The notes under the pieces were generated by a model, which saw only the letters and a program-made list of their open reading frames with translations, did not search any database and was not told the origin of the DNA. A program made the translations under genes and the position numbers. 64,000 nt of DNA from Opisthorchis felineus (lineage: Eukaryota > Platyhelminthes > Trematoda > Opisthorchiida > Opisthorchiidae): positions 144,385-208,384 of the forward strand of contig SJOL01004570.1 of NCBI GenBank assembly GCA_004794785.1, in the 5' to 3' direction. Below are positions 1-11,027 of the stretch, in pieces. The number at the start of each line of letters is the position of its first letter. Within the stretch, counting starts at the first letter, position 1.

Positions 1-389
1 ATGACGGTGGTTTCATTCTTCACCAAATTCTTCAGTGCTTCCTCTTCCTTGTTTGAGAAAAGTTTGAAAACTCTGTTTCGTGTTATAGACAGCACAACAG
101 TTTGACGGGGTTTTTGAGCATTTCATCCAGTTTGTTGGATGTCATTGCTGCCTCCAGGCTGGTCAAGAACTCCGAAGGACATTCTATTTCTGAACAGTCA
201 GTTTCTTACTGGAGAGATTCTTAATCCATGCTTCGTTGTTGTTGTTATTGTTGTTGTTGTAGGCGATGGCATCATTCTTAATGTTCCTGACCAGTCTCGA
301 AGGCTCGTTTTCCAAAATGGTCTTCTTTTCCGTAGCGAATCTGACTCCTAGCTATACCAGATTTTGTGGAAGATTCGGTCCTGTTGTTC
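1..389. other. No supported gene; short GTT tract
   Basis: I see no splice-supported exon, RNA gene or recognised repeat here apart from an interrupted GTT tract at 234-262. The 70-codon open frame at 139-351 is largely low-complexity valine translated from that tract and is not supported as coding. Confidence 0.5.
234..262. repeat. GTT microsatellite
   Basis: Runs of GTT/GTTATT triplets, interrupted once by ATT. It is a simple repeat with no visible gene attached. Confidence 0.85.
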
Positions 390-770
390 TCAAACAAGTC
401 TCCATTTCTTCCCTGATGATCCTCTCATACTTCCCGATACGGTGATGAGCATGAATCTAACCATTCGTCCACGGTTATTTCGCACAAGCGCCCAGATTTG
501 TGAGCGATTAATTGGTGGTCGATAGATTAAGCTCCGTGGAAGGATGCGGCCTCGCAAGCACTCATAGGGGAAATGTAGCAGTTGTCGTGTGGTGGCTTGT
601 CGGCAGGTGAAAGTCACCAACCGACAAGCTGTTTTGCGCGCGGAACGCCCGAAATCGTTGGTAAGGTGCTGGAATATTGGTAGTTCTGAAGCATCCCTTG
701 GTAATTGATCAGGCGACTGTCGATCTGTTCGCCGATCTGTTTGTTGATCTGTTAGAAAGTCAACTGCCAA
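390..770 (-). repeat. Diverged repeat related to family B, open in one frame
   Basis: Read on the minus strand, part of this block aligns with the stretch just downstream of the family B hammerhead at 1500-1590. Both contain the order RRT, a short spacer, (D/Q)LP or ELP, then SELPIFQ here versus TELPVFQ there, so the frame as well as the DNA is shared. The open frame runs 126 codons. At about 753-769 the plus strand also carries GAAAGTCAACTGCCAAG, the family B sequence in the opposite direction, so the locus appears to contain an inverted junction. No known domain is recognised. It may be a retroelement-derived coding relic or a non-coding repeat that happens to be open. Confidence 0.4.
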
Positions 771-1267
771 GAATGATGCAACAACGAGGCATGAATCAGG
801 AATTCTTCCAGTAAAAACAACTGACTGTTCAAGAACAGAATGTTCTTATCAAAGGACTAAACTTCGGGTAATTGTTCCACGGATGGAGCAATAAATACAC
901 GTATTGTGATTACCCTGTCTATCAACCTCTGAGGACAAATGAAATCCACTAACATAGAACCCTGATCGAAACAAGGAATCAAAGAATAAACCAACAGAAC
1001 TAAAGCGGAAAGACATTCGGGTTGAAACGGCGACCGGCATTTGTAATTCTCATCAAGGATCATCGAATCCGACTACTGAACCAGATGAAAATAGCGGAAG
1101 CCCCACCGCGAGTCAACCAACCAGATCATACATATAAACCGCAAGTTGGGTGTGGACTAATCAGGATGAAGACAGCAAACCACTAAAAATGGAAGGCACG
1201 CCATCAACCAGTCCAACACCAAGGAGGTGGACTGTAATGCAGTACGGACCAAACAGAAGAGGAAATA

Positions 1268-2056
1268 ATGGACGACAATTTCAACACACAGTATGGCAAA
1301 CAAACGCAAAAAAATACAGGCCACAACGCAACACATTACGATCGGACCAATGAGAATCCAAGTTCGATGTTTATCAATAATCAGTTCGGTTACAGCCCAC
1401 AGTTGCGATTTGCAAACTATATAAACGCAAGCACGAAGAGAGACTACCCACCTAACAGCGCACTGAAGATGCCTCCTCGAATGGTGACGAAACGTCTGAA
1501 AGTCAATTGCCAAGCTCGGCGTACAGGCCAAAAGCCAACTGATGAATTACCACTGAATACAACTGAGCTACCAGTTTTCCAGATAGGACGTTATTACAGA
1601 CCCGGTGGCAAGTTCTTTTTTTCGCAACTGTGGTATGCCTGGAAGAATGGTCCGACGACAAATGAAAGAGGTTATCAGCGCAGATCGGGACGCCTGGTCT
1701 ACCTGGTAGAAGTAGAAGGAGCGAACAATGCTGAAAATGTCCATAGTTATTTTGACTTGGTTCGCTCTATTGGTCCTCGGAAGCTCTTTGTTAGTCAAAC
1801 CATCAGGGACCACAATGGCTCTTTGATATTCAGTAAAAAAGTTTGGACGGTTGCGGAAATTTCTTCGAACGAAAATTCAATTGACCATGTACTACTTCCG
1901 ATCCGGACTGCTGGCATTTTTCTGTCTCTGAACATGCCAACTGCAATTCTGGAAGAAGCCGTGGAAGTGGTGAAGAAATTCCCTTACCTCGACAATTGTG
2001 TCAGCTTTGATGGAGTAGTGTCTGATGGATTCAGACCAAGAAGCTCGTACGCCTGA
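1268..2056 (+). CDS. Longest open frame in the window; unknown retroelement-like protein or exon
   Basis: This 262-codon frame is far longer than any other in the window (next 159, 158 and 146 codons), which makes chance openness unlikely. The product is asparagine- and basic-rich at its N-terminus and has no signal peptide, membrane segment or domain I recognise. Residues about 65-100 (LVTKRL-like, CQARRT, TELPVFQ) recur in the same frame at 14269-14335 and on the minus strand at 390-770, so this part is a dispersed repeat. The same DNA holds a hammerhead-like motif at 1460-1499. The most likely reading is a coding segment of an unrecognised mobile element or an exon containing one. A host gene exon cannot be excluded. 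The ATG at 1268 is simply the first in frame. Confidence 0.35.
   Translation: MDDNFNTQYGKQTQKNTGHNATHYDRTNENPSSMFINNQFGYSPQLRFANYINASTKRDYPPNSALKMPPRMVTKRLKVNCQARRTGQKPTDELPLNTTELPVFQIGRYYRPGGKFFFSQLWYAWKNGPTTNERGYQRRSGRLVYLVEVEGANNAENVHSYFDLVRSIGPRKLFVSQTIRDHNGSLIFSKKVWTVAEISSNENSIDHVLLPIRTAGIFLSLNMPTAILEEAVEVVKKFPYLDNCVSFDGVVSDGFRPRSSYA
1460..1499 (+). ncRNA. Hammerhead-like motif, family B copy 1 (eroded)
   Basis: The order is GCA, CTGAAGA, one extra nucleotide, an eroded stem II ending GGTGAC, then GAAACGTC. CTGANGA and GAA match the conserved hammerhead core, and ACGT followed by C would be a minimal palindromic helix III with a GUC cleavage triplet. Stem I pairs only partly here (TGA opposite GCA) and stem II has two mismatches. 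Read with the better preserved copy at 14266-14305, this is a decayed ribozyme motif, probably inactive. It lies inside the 1268-2056 open frame. Confidence 0.4.
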
Positions 2057-3151
2057 ATCACGTTTGCTACGTGGCATTATTTTTAGCTTCAAAACGGCAA
2101 AAGGGCCTGAAGGTTGCATGTACCAGACTAGGACGCCCACTTTGTTGCTATGGGGTTGCGAGTAGATGATCTGAGAAGTCATCAGGCTGTTCAGCATTGA
2201 CGTCTCAGAACCGTTGTTGATGTCGCATGATTTTGGCAAATACACTATGATATAATTTAGAAAAGTGTACTACAACAGAACCCCAACACCGTCACGCAGG
2301 TTGGTTCGGCAATGCTCTACACATGCCGAATAAATGTCCACCAAGACGAAAGCTGTGTTCCCCGCTTCCTTCGGAATGTCTTTAACTGTGAGGTAGACAG
2401 TGTGTAAGTTGGAATAAGGGCATAATAGCGGTAAGTGTGACCCACTTTCTAGGATGAGGCTCCCGTTTCGCTTCCTGAGGTTGCTTGGGAAAGCTGCAAG
2501 TAGCAGTGGCAAACCGGTATCTTTTGTGTTTGTATTATCAGTTTTCCTCCAGATTTTCTGAGTGTTTTGAGATGGAAACATCTCAGAATGATTCTGATGG
2601 GTTCAAACCAGGGGGTTCTTGTGCATTCTACTTTTTTCAACTTAAAACTTTAATATGGAATGACGAAAATTCGTTGTTGTGGAAACTGTGTCAAAACTGG
2701 TTATGCAGCCTATAATTATAAAAACGCAGCTGCTAAAAATAAATTAATGCGTCTTTAGACAGTGAGGAGAGTAGGTACAAGTTAGTGATCATTTGGATGA
2801 GGCAAAGCAACTGTAGTTGGCTGCTCTAGCCCAACAACCAATAGCATTGTTTGGTTTGAAATTGCTAAAAGAGCGTTCCCATCAATCACCAAAACCGTAA
2901 AACCTTGAAGCAACCCGGAACTGGCTATTTTACCCAGAAAGGTAATAAATACTGACTGTAAACCCTGTCCATACGTTCTCCGTTGGACTTGTGCACCAAA
3001 ACCGGATAGAAAAATAAACATGCTCGTGTCTGAGAGGCATCCGCAGCTGCACAGTGGTTGGTGAAGAGTAAGCTTTCCAGCTGCCCCAAACTTTAGCCTA
3101 AGTTGATTGTATGGAATAGCAGCGTGCATCCAATACAAGCCTACAGATGAT
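2057..3151. other. No supported gene
   Basis: Only short open frames occur on both strands and I found no domain or convincing exon with paired splice signals. The minus frame at 2782-3258 reads through the adjacent 18-bp minisatellite, and its remaining sequence is not recognised. Confidence 0.4.
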
Positions 3152-3259
3152 TTACGGCAGTGAAGCATCTTACGGCAGTGAAGCATCTTACGGCAGTGAA
3201 GCATCTTACGGCAGTGAAGCATCTTACGGCAGTGAAGCATCTTACGGCAGTGAAGCATC
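3152..3259. repeat. 18-bp minisatellite, six perfect copies
   Basis: Six uninterrupted copies of TTACGGCAGTGAAGCATC run without a single mismatch. Eighteen is a multiple of three, so the minus strand stays open and reads MLHCRK six times at the start of a 158-codon frame ending at 2782. Perfect identity suggests recent expansion. The array is followed by a short GAT tract at 3287-3303. Confidence 0.95.
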
Positions 3260-3286
3260 TGTGTAGAACACTGATGTCACGCTGTC

Positions 3287-3303
3287 GATGATGATGATGA
3301 TGA
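3287..3303. repeat. GAT microsatellite
   Basis: Five to six GAT triplets immediately downstream of the 18-bp minisatellite. Confidence 0.8.
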
Positions 3304-5229
3304 CTACAGATGATTCCCGGGTAACTCGATCTTATCTCTCTCCTAAAAGAGCGAATATCCTAGCACAGCTCAGTGTGTTTGTGGGGTACTGCACATCAAA
3401 CTGATAATGAGTAGCTGGTGGCTAACAAGGACTTTTCGGTCAACATTCGTTCAACTGCTAGACAACTGGGGATAGTTGATGGCATACGACAGATTCGTTT
3501 GTCACTGAATTGCTGCTGCCATCAATCAGTTAGACTGGTTTTCATTGCACCATAACGTCAACCAAAATGCCGTACTGATATTATCAGGGTCCACTGAATA
3601 ACGCAGTAGTTGGATAATATTGAGCGAACTAACAGTATATTAGTGAATACATGGATACCCATATTGCTTTTTGTAGGATACCAATGTTATTAGACAGATT
3701 GCTTGAAAAAGGAACAGTATCACTTCAATTCAAGTGTTTACTTTGAACGGTTAGACTAGTGATCAGCAAGGTTAATCCTATTAAAGCGTGTGCGCTGCAT
3801 GATATACAAGTTTAGATGCTTTTAGGGAATATATGGATATTGGATTCTTTTTAAAACGCTCACTTGTTATGAAGACTTCAAAGTTCATTATTACAAACTT
3901 GTCACACCTGCTACAGGGCCCAGTATCAATTATATTGACCACATGACCTAGAACAGCATGCGAACCCCTTTTTGAGTTGGTTGTAGATCATTTTTCTTCA
4001 GAAACAAAATCTGAATCCTTGAACACAAATCAACCGACCACGTAGCTTTCGGTGTAGGAGATTTGACATCTCTACTTGACACGAAGGATTTGTTTTGGGA
4101 ATTTCAAGCTAAGTCGGTCAATCATTCAAACAGGTCAGTTACAATATTCAGACAGCTTGGGGATACAATATACAGAGCCCTGAGGTGGTTGTTCCGAGCG
4201 CGTTCCCTTGGGCGCCAAAATGGTGTACTGATCCTCCCGGACGATAAGTTTTCAAATGTCAACTCTGCGGATATGCCACTACAACAAGATAAATCACAAT
4301 CATTTACTCGGATGCTCGATAGTGGTTTGTTAAAATCCGATGGTTTATCCAAGGTAAAGTGCTGCGTAATCATAGACCAAAGTTCACTGGTGTGATATCA
4401 CTTCAGAATGCGAAAACAATGCTCACTTGTCCACAAGCTACAAAATAGGATTGCTGAACTCATGCAGCCCAGTCACAGCGAGGAACTACATCTGAATTGA
4501 ATGAACGACCAGTTAAATGGGATTTCTGGGTCTGCTTCGCTTACAATTAGGGGAAGCCTCTATCTAAGTAACCGTTTGATGCAGGCCCAACAAAACCGGA
4601 GTTAGGATACATCCTGAATTCACACGGTTTCTAGTTTCGAACTTGGTCGGGGTAGTTGCACAGGTTCACACCTTGGGTTTTTGTCTCAGTGTAAAAAACT
4701 TTGGGTGAGGCTGAAAGATTTGTCCAATCTCTCGCAAGATTATCCACAGCTGCTTTCTACTGATTGACTTGTGGGTTTGTCAAAATTTGGATTTGTCTAT
4801 AAAGTGACTGTCTATACACATCACGTAAACCGGTGTGTGTCGGCTGCAGAACTATAGTCACCGTGGCATATAGAACGAAAGTCTTCCGCCCACTTCGCGT
4901 GAGGATCCGGTGTGTGATTCGAGCAAGTCACTTCCGTTTAGAGCCCATTGTTTCTGTTGTGGTTATGTTTCCATCTTGCGACACTCGAATTACATCAAAC
5001 TTGCCTACAAAATCCTGTCGACGACTGAACCTTATTCTCTCTTCCGTTTGCCTTGCGGGATTACCACCGTACTGCAGCCGCCTTAAAGCACCCTAATAAG
5101 TGTGTCCTGCATAGTGCTAGTGATCTGCCATCCGCGTCGAATTCAAGCCAATAATGGGTCTTGCGTGTCAGATAGACCAATGTTTGCTCTCCTTACAAGT
5201 AGATTATCTCACTAAAGGTTTCGCACTTC
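3304..5229. other. No firm gene; one possible exon
   Basis: The plus frame ending at the AAG|GTAAAG donor near 4352 is open for about 100 codons back to a weak acceptor near 4054 and could be an exon. The acceptor lacks a good pyrimidine tract and the product is unrecognised. At 4680-4697 a strong acceptor is followed after about 15 nt by a GTGAGG donor, which could be a micro-exon but is unproven. Nothing else is seen. Confidence 0.25.
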
Positions 5230-5256
5230 CCTACTACGCACGTTATGCGTAGTAGG
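5230..5256. repeat. Perfect 11-bp hairpin
   Basis: CCTACTACGCA and its exact reverse complement TGCGTAGTAGG are separated by a 5-nt loop. It could form a DNA cruciform or an RNA hairpin. It is not followed by a T run and no gene is adjacent. Confidence 0.85.
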
Positions 5257-6140
5257 TAGGGAATCTCTTCTTATGGTGTTTATTCCTGCAAATGGAGCAA
5301 CTTTGTCCTCAAGTCGTCTTACTCTACAGCTATCCCGTTTTCCTTGTCAGCAGTTCCACTTTGGTAGCTAATTCAAGCAGGTCAATTTCTTGTTGATAGC
5401 ATGAGGAGGTTTGGAAAATTCAGCCGAGATTTCGTTTCGGAAGCAAAGCCAATTTATCTAATACACTCATCGGAATGCCACTCTAGTTTTCACGGAAGGT
5501 TCATTTAGAATCCATCTGAATCTCTTGCGTGCGATGTCAGTTTGGACGAAAAAAGGACTGTAAAACCAAGTATTCTTATTGGGGTTCATCAATAGTGCGC
5601 ATCTCTCTAAGTTTCTTGAGATTCGGACTGCTGACGACTCAGCTGAAACAGCTAAACATCTGTACAATATTTCGGCTTAGACTGACTTCACTTGTAGAAC
5701 AAAATTCCCTCCTGAAAACTTTTTTTCGTACGTCGCGGAAAATGAGCTACACAACTTATATCCACCTTTGGAGGTTAGTTGGATGGCTCCTTAGAGTGAC
5801 ATTTCAAATGTGAATGTTTCGCATGAAGTTAAAATATTCAATTATTAATCCAAAACTTCTTTTCAGTTCAGCAGATTTTTTCATAGGAACTTTTCACATG
5901 GGATCAACAAGCCGCTAGCGATATGATTTCCTCGCCTGTTTTGGTTCATCATTTATACCTGATTACCCACAAGGCCCCAGTTTGTAAGTCTTCTGAGCTT
6001 GTCTGGGGCTGTTTTATTTGCCGAAACTAAGATTGTTTTCATCAACGCAGAATTGTTCTGTTCATTCTATTTAGGTATTTATCAGGTCGCCTCCTAGTGA
6101 CCTTCAGCACTGAGGAGCTGCATTGAAAGCACACCATTTA
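5257..6140. other. No supported gene
   Basis: Short open frames only. I see no recognised repeat or RNA gene. Confidence 0.5.
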
Positions 6141-6235
6141 TAAGGTTGGTGAAAACTCCAGGATAGCCGACTATCGGTCTCGCACCCTGTTAGGGCTCGT
6201 CAGTCCATACATTTCCATCAAACTGGTGCCAAAAT
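6141..6235 (-). repeat. Family A repeat fragment with hammerhead relic
   Basis: On the minus strand this matches the family A order: a TTGATGGAAA-like segment, GGACTG, a hammerhead-like core, then GTTTTCACCAACCTT. The core at 6163-6206 reads CTGACGA, GCCCT-AACA-AGGGT as stem II, then GAGACC in place of GAAACC, so the second core strand is mutated. About ten bases are deleted before the core compared with other copies. It is an old, inactive fragment. Confidence 0.5.
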
Positions 6236-7726
6236 TTAATAACACACTGGACAGTAGATAGACAATCATTTGAAAAGTAGAATGGTGCTAACGGAAATGT
6301 TACAAACGAGAGATTTAAATGAGTCCCCCATATTAATTTGAGAATGAATGGTTGTCTCCACGTACGTCCAACTTAATCTTCATGTTCAGCTGTTTATGGC
6401 AGTCTACACTATCGTACGCTATGCTTTCTGGGATTCCTAACAACATTATCTTGTGCTTAGGTGTGGAAGATGCACATCAATGGTGTCTAGTTTGAAAGTA
6501 CGCTTTAGATTAATGAACTGTCTTTCAGTCACTGTCAGACACTTGTAACAATGTGTGATAGCCAGCTGAAAAGATTTTCATTCTCGAGCAATCTTCGAAC
6601 AGGACTTTGTTGACGGGGCGCTAGCTGATCACATGTGTATTTACAAACCAAATGCTTCGAAACCTTTCTAGAGTTGGTTTAGCCGGAGAGGAGGTTGGAT
6701 TGGCTTGGAAGCGTTGCACTGCTTGTGTGTGTAAAGTGCTGGGTTAACTTTCCCAATAAAATTTAGGGCAGCCAGTCTAACTAAAGGTATGAGAAATGAT
6801 TGTAATCTTACTCGAAACCACAGATAGTAAAATAAGTTGAATATGCCAAGCTTTTCCGTCATTTGGCCCCATTTCGGAGGCAAATATTATCATCGACAAA
6901 ATTGCTCCCAGCCTTTCAATTAGAGTCAACAACTTAAGATGTCTTGTATTCCGCAAACCACCACTAAAATTCTACCACAGGCTTTTGATCAACTGAAAAC
7001 TATTGCGTTATCTTATAGTTTGTTTTCGCCAAATTCATCATCGATTTTGAGCGACACGCATATATTTTACAAAAAATGGGGCCGGAACAACACCATTCAG
7101 TCAATAGTTTGGTAAAGTGAATTTTTTAGGAGCGATCTCATCATTGAGGGTGTCAATCTTAATTTTACGAGACTTGTTCAGAATGTGAGCTCCATCCAAG
7201 GCGGCATGTACCATGAGAGTGGACCATTGTATTGGTCGTATCAATTAAACATAACGATCAACAAATTAGGTAGGTTGCACTGGGTTAAACGAAAGCAAGA
7301 GTAGATGCATACTCTGACACTTGAACTGGCGGTTATGGACTTTTCTTTCGGTTAGTCAACAAGCAGAATGTTTTGGATGGTCAGATTGCCATATTTTTCT
7401 AGTCTGTGGAATGCAAAGTGCACCAGACAGCGGAGAACATTCCGATATATTGCGGGCAAATGCAGACACAGCACATACCCACCAGCGGTCGTTTCAGTTA
7501 CCCGGAATCCAGCATTGATTACCCTTTCAGTAGGAGGTATTTGACAGAGACGATCCTATCCTTGGCAAACGAAGCGGTTGGATGTACGGTCAACAAAACA
7601 TCAGCTTTAGGAATTTTGAAATCCACTGTGTTCCAGACAAAGAGTTGAACCGACTCAAATGAAACTATACCAAAACATTTTCCTTCTGTTCAGACCATTA
7701 TCATACCGAATTTGAAGTACCAAATG
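6236..7726. other. No supported gene
   Basis: Only short unrecognised frames. I found no repeat family or convincing exon. Confidence 0.5.
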
Positions 7727-7736
7727 CATAAATAGG
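7727..7736 (+). promoter_or_regulatory. TATA-like box for the 7852 gene
   Basis: CATAAATAGG lies about 125 bp upstream of the start codon at 7852. Initiation about 30 bp downstream would give a 5' leader of roughly 95 nt with no ATG immediately before the start codon. The assignment rests only on sequence similarity and position. Confidence 0.35.
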
Positions 7737-7851
7737 AGAAAGCGTGTTGCCAGGTTTCAAGAGAGCAGTAGAGAAAGAGTGAAAGTTTCAAAGCGTACAT
7801 CGCTCCTCCATTTGTTTTTTATTTAATAGCAATACTCTGATCCTCATAAAG

Positions 7852-8262
7852 ATGTACTGGAAAGGAGTCGCATTATTTATGCTTCTTACTGTATGTTTGA
7901 TAAATCTGGACAGTGCTGTGTCAAGAGTTAGCAATTCGCTTTCTAAAAATGCCCTCCGACGAAATCGCCATTGTATTCGGAGTAAGTTAATACGCTAAGT
8001 CATTTCGTGAGTCCTTCTGTTGACTTCTTCAGAAATTTTTATTTTAACTTTGTACGCACTGGCTTTGTCTCTCATTAGTGCAAGGAAAGTTATAAATTCC
8101 AAATTTTAATATCGATGAATTTATGTGTGAACAATCATATTGGTTCTGAAAAAGCGTAACTTCTATTTTCCAAATGTGATTTCAGTTCCTGGAGGAGATG
8201 GACTGAGGTACAACTACAGGTGCCTTATTAACGGGAAAAGTGTACAATTTATGGTCTCTTGA
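7852..8262 (+). CDS. Small secreted protein, two exons, 68 residues
   Basis: Exon 1 (7852-7981) starts in good context (AAAG before ATG). It encodes a clear signal peptide: MYWKG, a hydrophobic core VALFMLLTVCLI, and a polar end around SAVS, residues 1-24. It ends at a GGA|GTAAGT donor. The 204-bp intron ends TGTGATTTCAG at 8185. Exon 2 (8186-8262) joins in phase and closes with TGA. The predicted mature peptide is about 44 residues, basic, with a glycine-rich PGGDG turn and two cysteines (HCIR and YRCL) that could form one disulphide loop. AATAAA overlaps the stop codon. No family is recognised. The size and build resemble small secreted helminth products such as micro-exon gene proteins, but that is inference. 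A chance assembly is possible but needs signal peptide, both splice sites, phase and poly(A) signal to coincide. Confidence 0.55.
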
Positions 8263-8267
8263 ATAAA
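8262..8267 (+). terminator. Poly(A) signal overlapping the stop codon
   Basis: AATAAA begins at the last base of the TGA stop of the 7852 gene, leaving almost no 3' UTR before the signal. A GT-rich stretch (TTTGTTTGTTGG) follows at about 8320, as expected for a downstream element. Confidence 0.5.
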
Positions 8268-11027
8268 CATGTTATAAAATATTTGGTTCAATAATGACTT
8301 TTTCCTATGAACAGACATTTTGTTTGTTGGAATTTTCAAGAGAACCAGGCCTTCTAATAGTTGAGGAGTTAAACCGCAAACAGTCTTTTAAACTTGTTGG
8401 CCTGTCAGTAACTTCTCGAAGAAAGAAACCTATCGTATCACGGATAATAAAGATGTTACCTTGAAAGAGTTATACCGGACTAGACGTCACTTGTTCGTTT
8501 GGGCTTCTATATGAACCACAGAAGGAGGACAAAAATATATCTCCTCATTCGATAAAGTCTGGTATCAAACTAGTGGCTGCTCAAACATTTGTGCTAGACA
8601 GATATTGAGTTACGTTGGGGCTACCTTATCTTTCAAGCAACAGCTTTGTTCGCCGAATGCTACTAAAAGGCACCTTTTACTGAGCCGAATTGAGTCATGT
8701 CCAGGAGAATCCTCCAGAAGAACAAATTGATGTGACGCCGCAACACAGCAACGGTGGCGATGAATCGGTTGTTGCGAGCCTTATGACCTACTCTGGAGAA
8801 CCAGACGTTTTCCTATTTAAGGTTCTAGTGGGTTTGTTTCTTGAAGCAGAGTGGCATGAGAGGACTACTCTGTGTCTCAAAATTATGTCACTTAAGTATT
8901 TTTTTCTTTTGAAATTTCCCTCACAAGGCGGCATTGCATGGGGAGACAGGTAAATGATTTGTAGGATCCGCAACATTATCGGTAAATTACCTTACCCCGA
9001 AAAGTTCCTGGTTAACATCTATCGTTTTAAATCAAACCAAATCCTTTAAGTCTTCTTAGTAAATCACGGCAACGTACAGTGCACTGTAAGCACAAACCAA
9101 ATAGAACCTGCTGAAGGACATTTTTGGCGAAAACGCAAAGCGTTCGCAGAAGAATTCAAAGCTTTTTGAACAGAAAGAGTCGAAGCCACCGGATCAAATT
9201 TCGCCTAACCTGATAAACCCAAAACCAGTTTTACATAGGCCAGGGAACTGAAGACGAATCTGCCTCAGTTGAGCTTGGAAATTAATTTTGGCACGCAGTC
9301 CGGCAATATCGGATTACGGTTCCAAGTGGAAAATAAATTTAGGAGGGTTCTAAATCTAAAAATGTTTGTTTGTCGTGTCTATGGTAAGCAAGTCGGAGCC
9401 TTAAAGTTCAGTATTTACACAGGTGTTTAAGTTGTGTACAGTGACCGACCCTGCAAGCCACCCTCAAAGGATAACAGCCGCCCTGAGGAAACAAATCTAA
9501 CATCCTTACAAGCTTTATTATGTGGTACTTTAATTGAGTATAGCAAGAAAAAATAACAAGGAATGTCCCATTATGAAGGTAAAATTGCAGTGCCACCGCA
9601 AAGTGTGTAAATAACTGAGCTCAGAAGGAACTTAAAATGTCTCACCTACAGGCGTCCCCGTCAAAACCGCTGAAAACTGACACGGTACTTTCTCCCCACA
9701 GGAGACGTCAGAGGAGGGAATGCCAGGTAAAAGAGCCGTGGTTGCTTCTAATTGCTTTGCGATGAAGATGGCTCTTGCAATCACTACCTAAACAAGAAGT
9801 ATTTTGATATTTTCACCGCTACGCCATTCCTGAGTGCCAACAAAAATATTGCAAACTGTTGGAAAGCAAAACACAAATCGATTTAATGTAGTCCAAATGC
9901 ACCCTTGGACTTATTGATTTAATGCCTCTGTGGTTGCCTCATTGTCGTTCAGTTGAATACCAGTAAGCTTAAGCAGTTTACAAATAACAGTACAGTGTAC
10001 AGTAGAGATTATCCTGCTTGTACCGCGTAAATTTAATTTTAGCATGTAGAAGAGGATTTGGTAAACCCTGAAATTAGAAGTCCAAGTAGATGTAACACTG
10101 ACCAGAGGATACATCCGAGAGAGGGACGGAAACACCAGTCTCCCGATTACTGGATGGGCGCTGTACAGAGAGAGCTGCCGGAAAAAAATGGCACCACATC
10201 TGGTTTGTACAGGTGAATTTAAGCGCTGATTCTCCACACTTGTGCCTATTGAATTACCAGTGTATACTTATCCTTGTGATTACTGAACTTCTTATGTGTC
10301 TGCTAGAACTGGCTAGATGTTGTAATCGTTCAGATATTCAAAGGAGTTTGGTGTAAAATGATTAAGTCTATACTCAAGCTTTATTTTAGTTTATGCTACT
10401 TGCACTTGTGTTTTTTTTCACGACTTAATGCATAAAGTACTACTAGAAACTTTCCCTGAAACTTTCGGATGCCCTAATACTTAAGAAGATGAAAAACAAA
10501 TCAACGCATGTTTTGGTTTCAACCTAGGCTCCGTTAAGTCAGTTAATGCCGAATAATATACAATAAATTTCGGAAGGGCTATTAGGTATAACCGGCTTCC
10601 CAGAATCAAATGGGACAAAAATTCGACTTTCTGGAGTCACCCCATGCTCCACGTTTATCTTTACATGTAGTCTTTCAAAGTTCTGGCACATAAATTCGAT
10701 GTCTGCCTTGCTTTCAAAATCGCCGACGGAGTTTTACAGTATGCGTAAATCACACTTTAAATTATCACAAAACCACCGCCGCAAGTTCGACGACAAGAAT
10801 TAAGCCTTTGTTGTCATGAGTACACCATTCTTTCAGGGCCATCTAAAGTATGCTTTCTTCTTAACTAAAGAAGGACCACAAGTTTCTGTCAAACTTGAAG
10901 TAGTTCACAACCCAATCCATCCCCTCTTGAATGTGCGCATTCTTCTAAGAGCTTTCTTTCTATCCTTTTCGGTGTGGCGCCCACTATATCAAGCGCCATA
11001 TGAGCCGCAGACTATTGTTCAACTCAG
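8268..11027. other. No supported gene
   Basis: Several short open frames of unknown meaning occur. A minus-strand GTGAGA donor near 9645 follows a short open stretch that could be an exon, but it has no partner. I see no repeat family. Confidence 0.35.
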
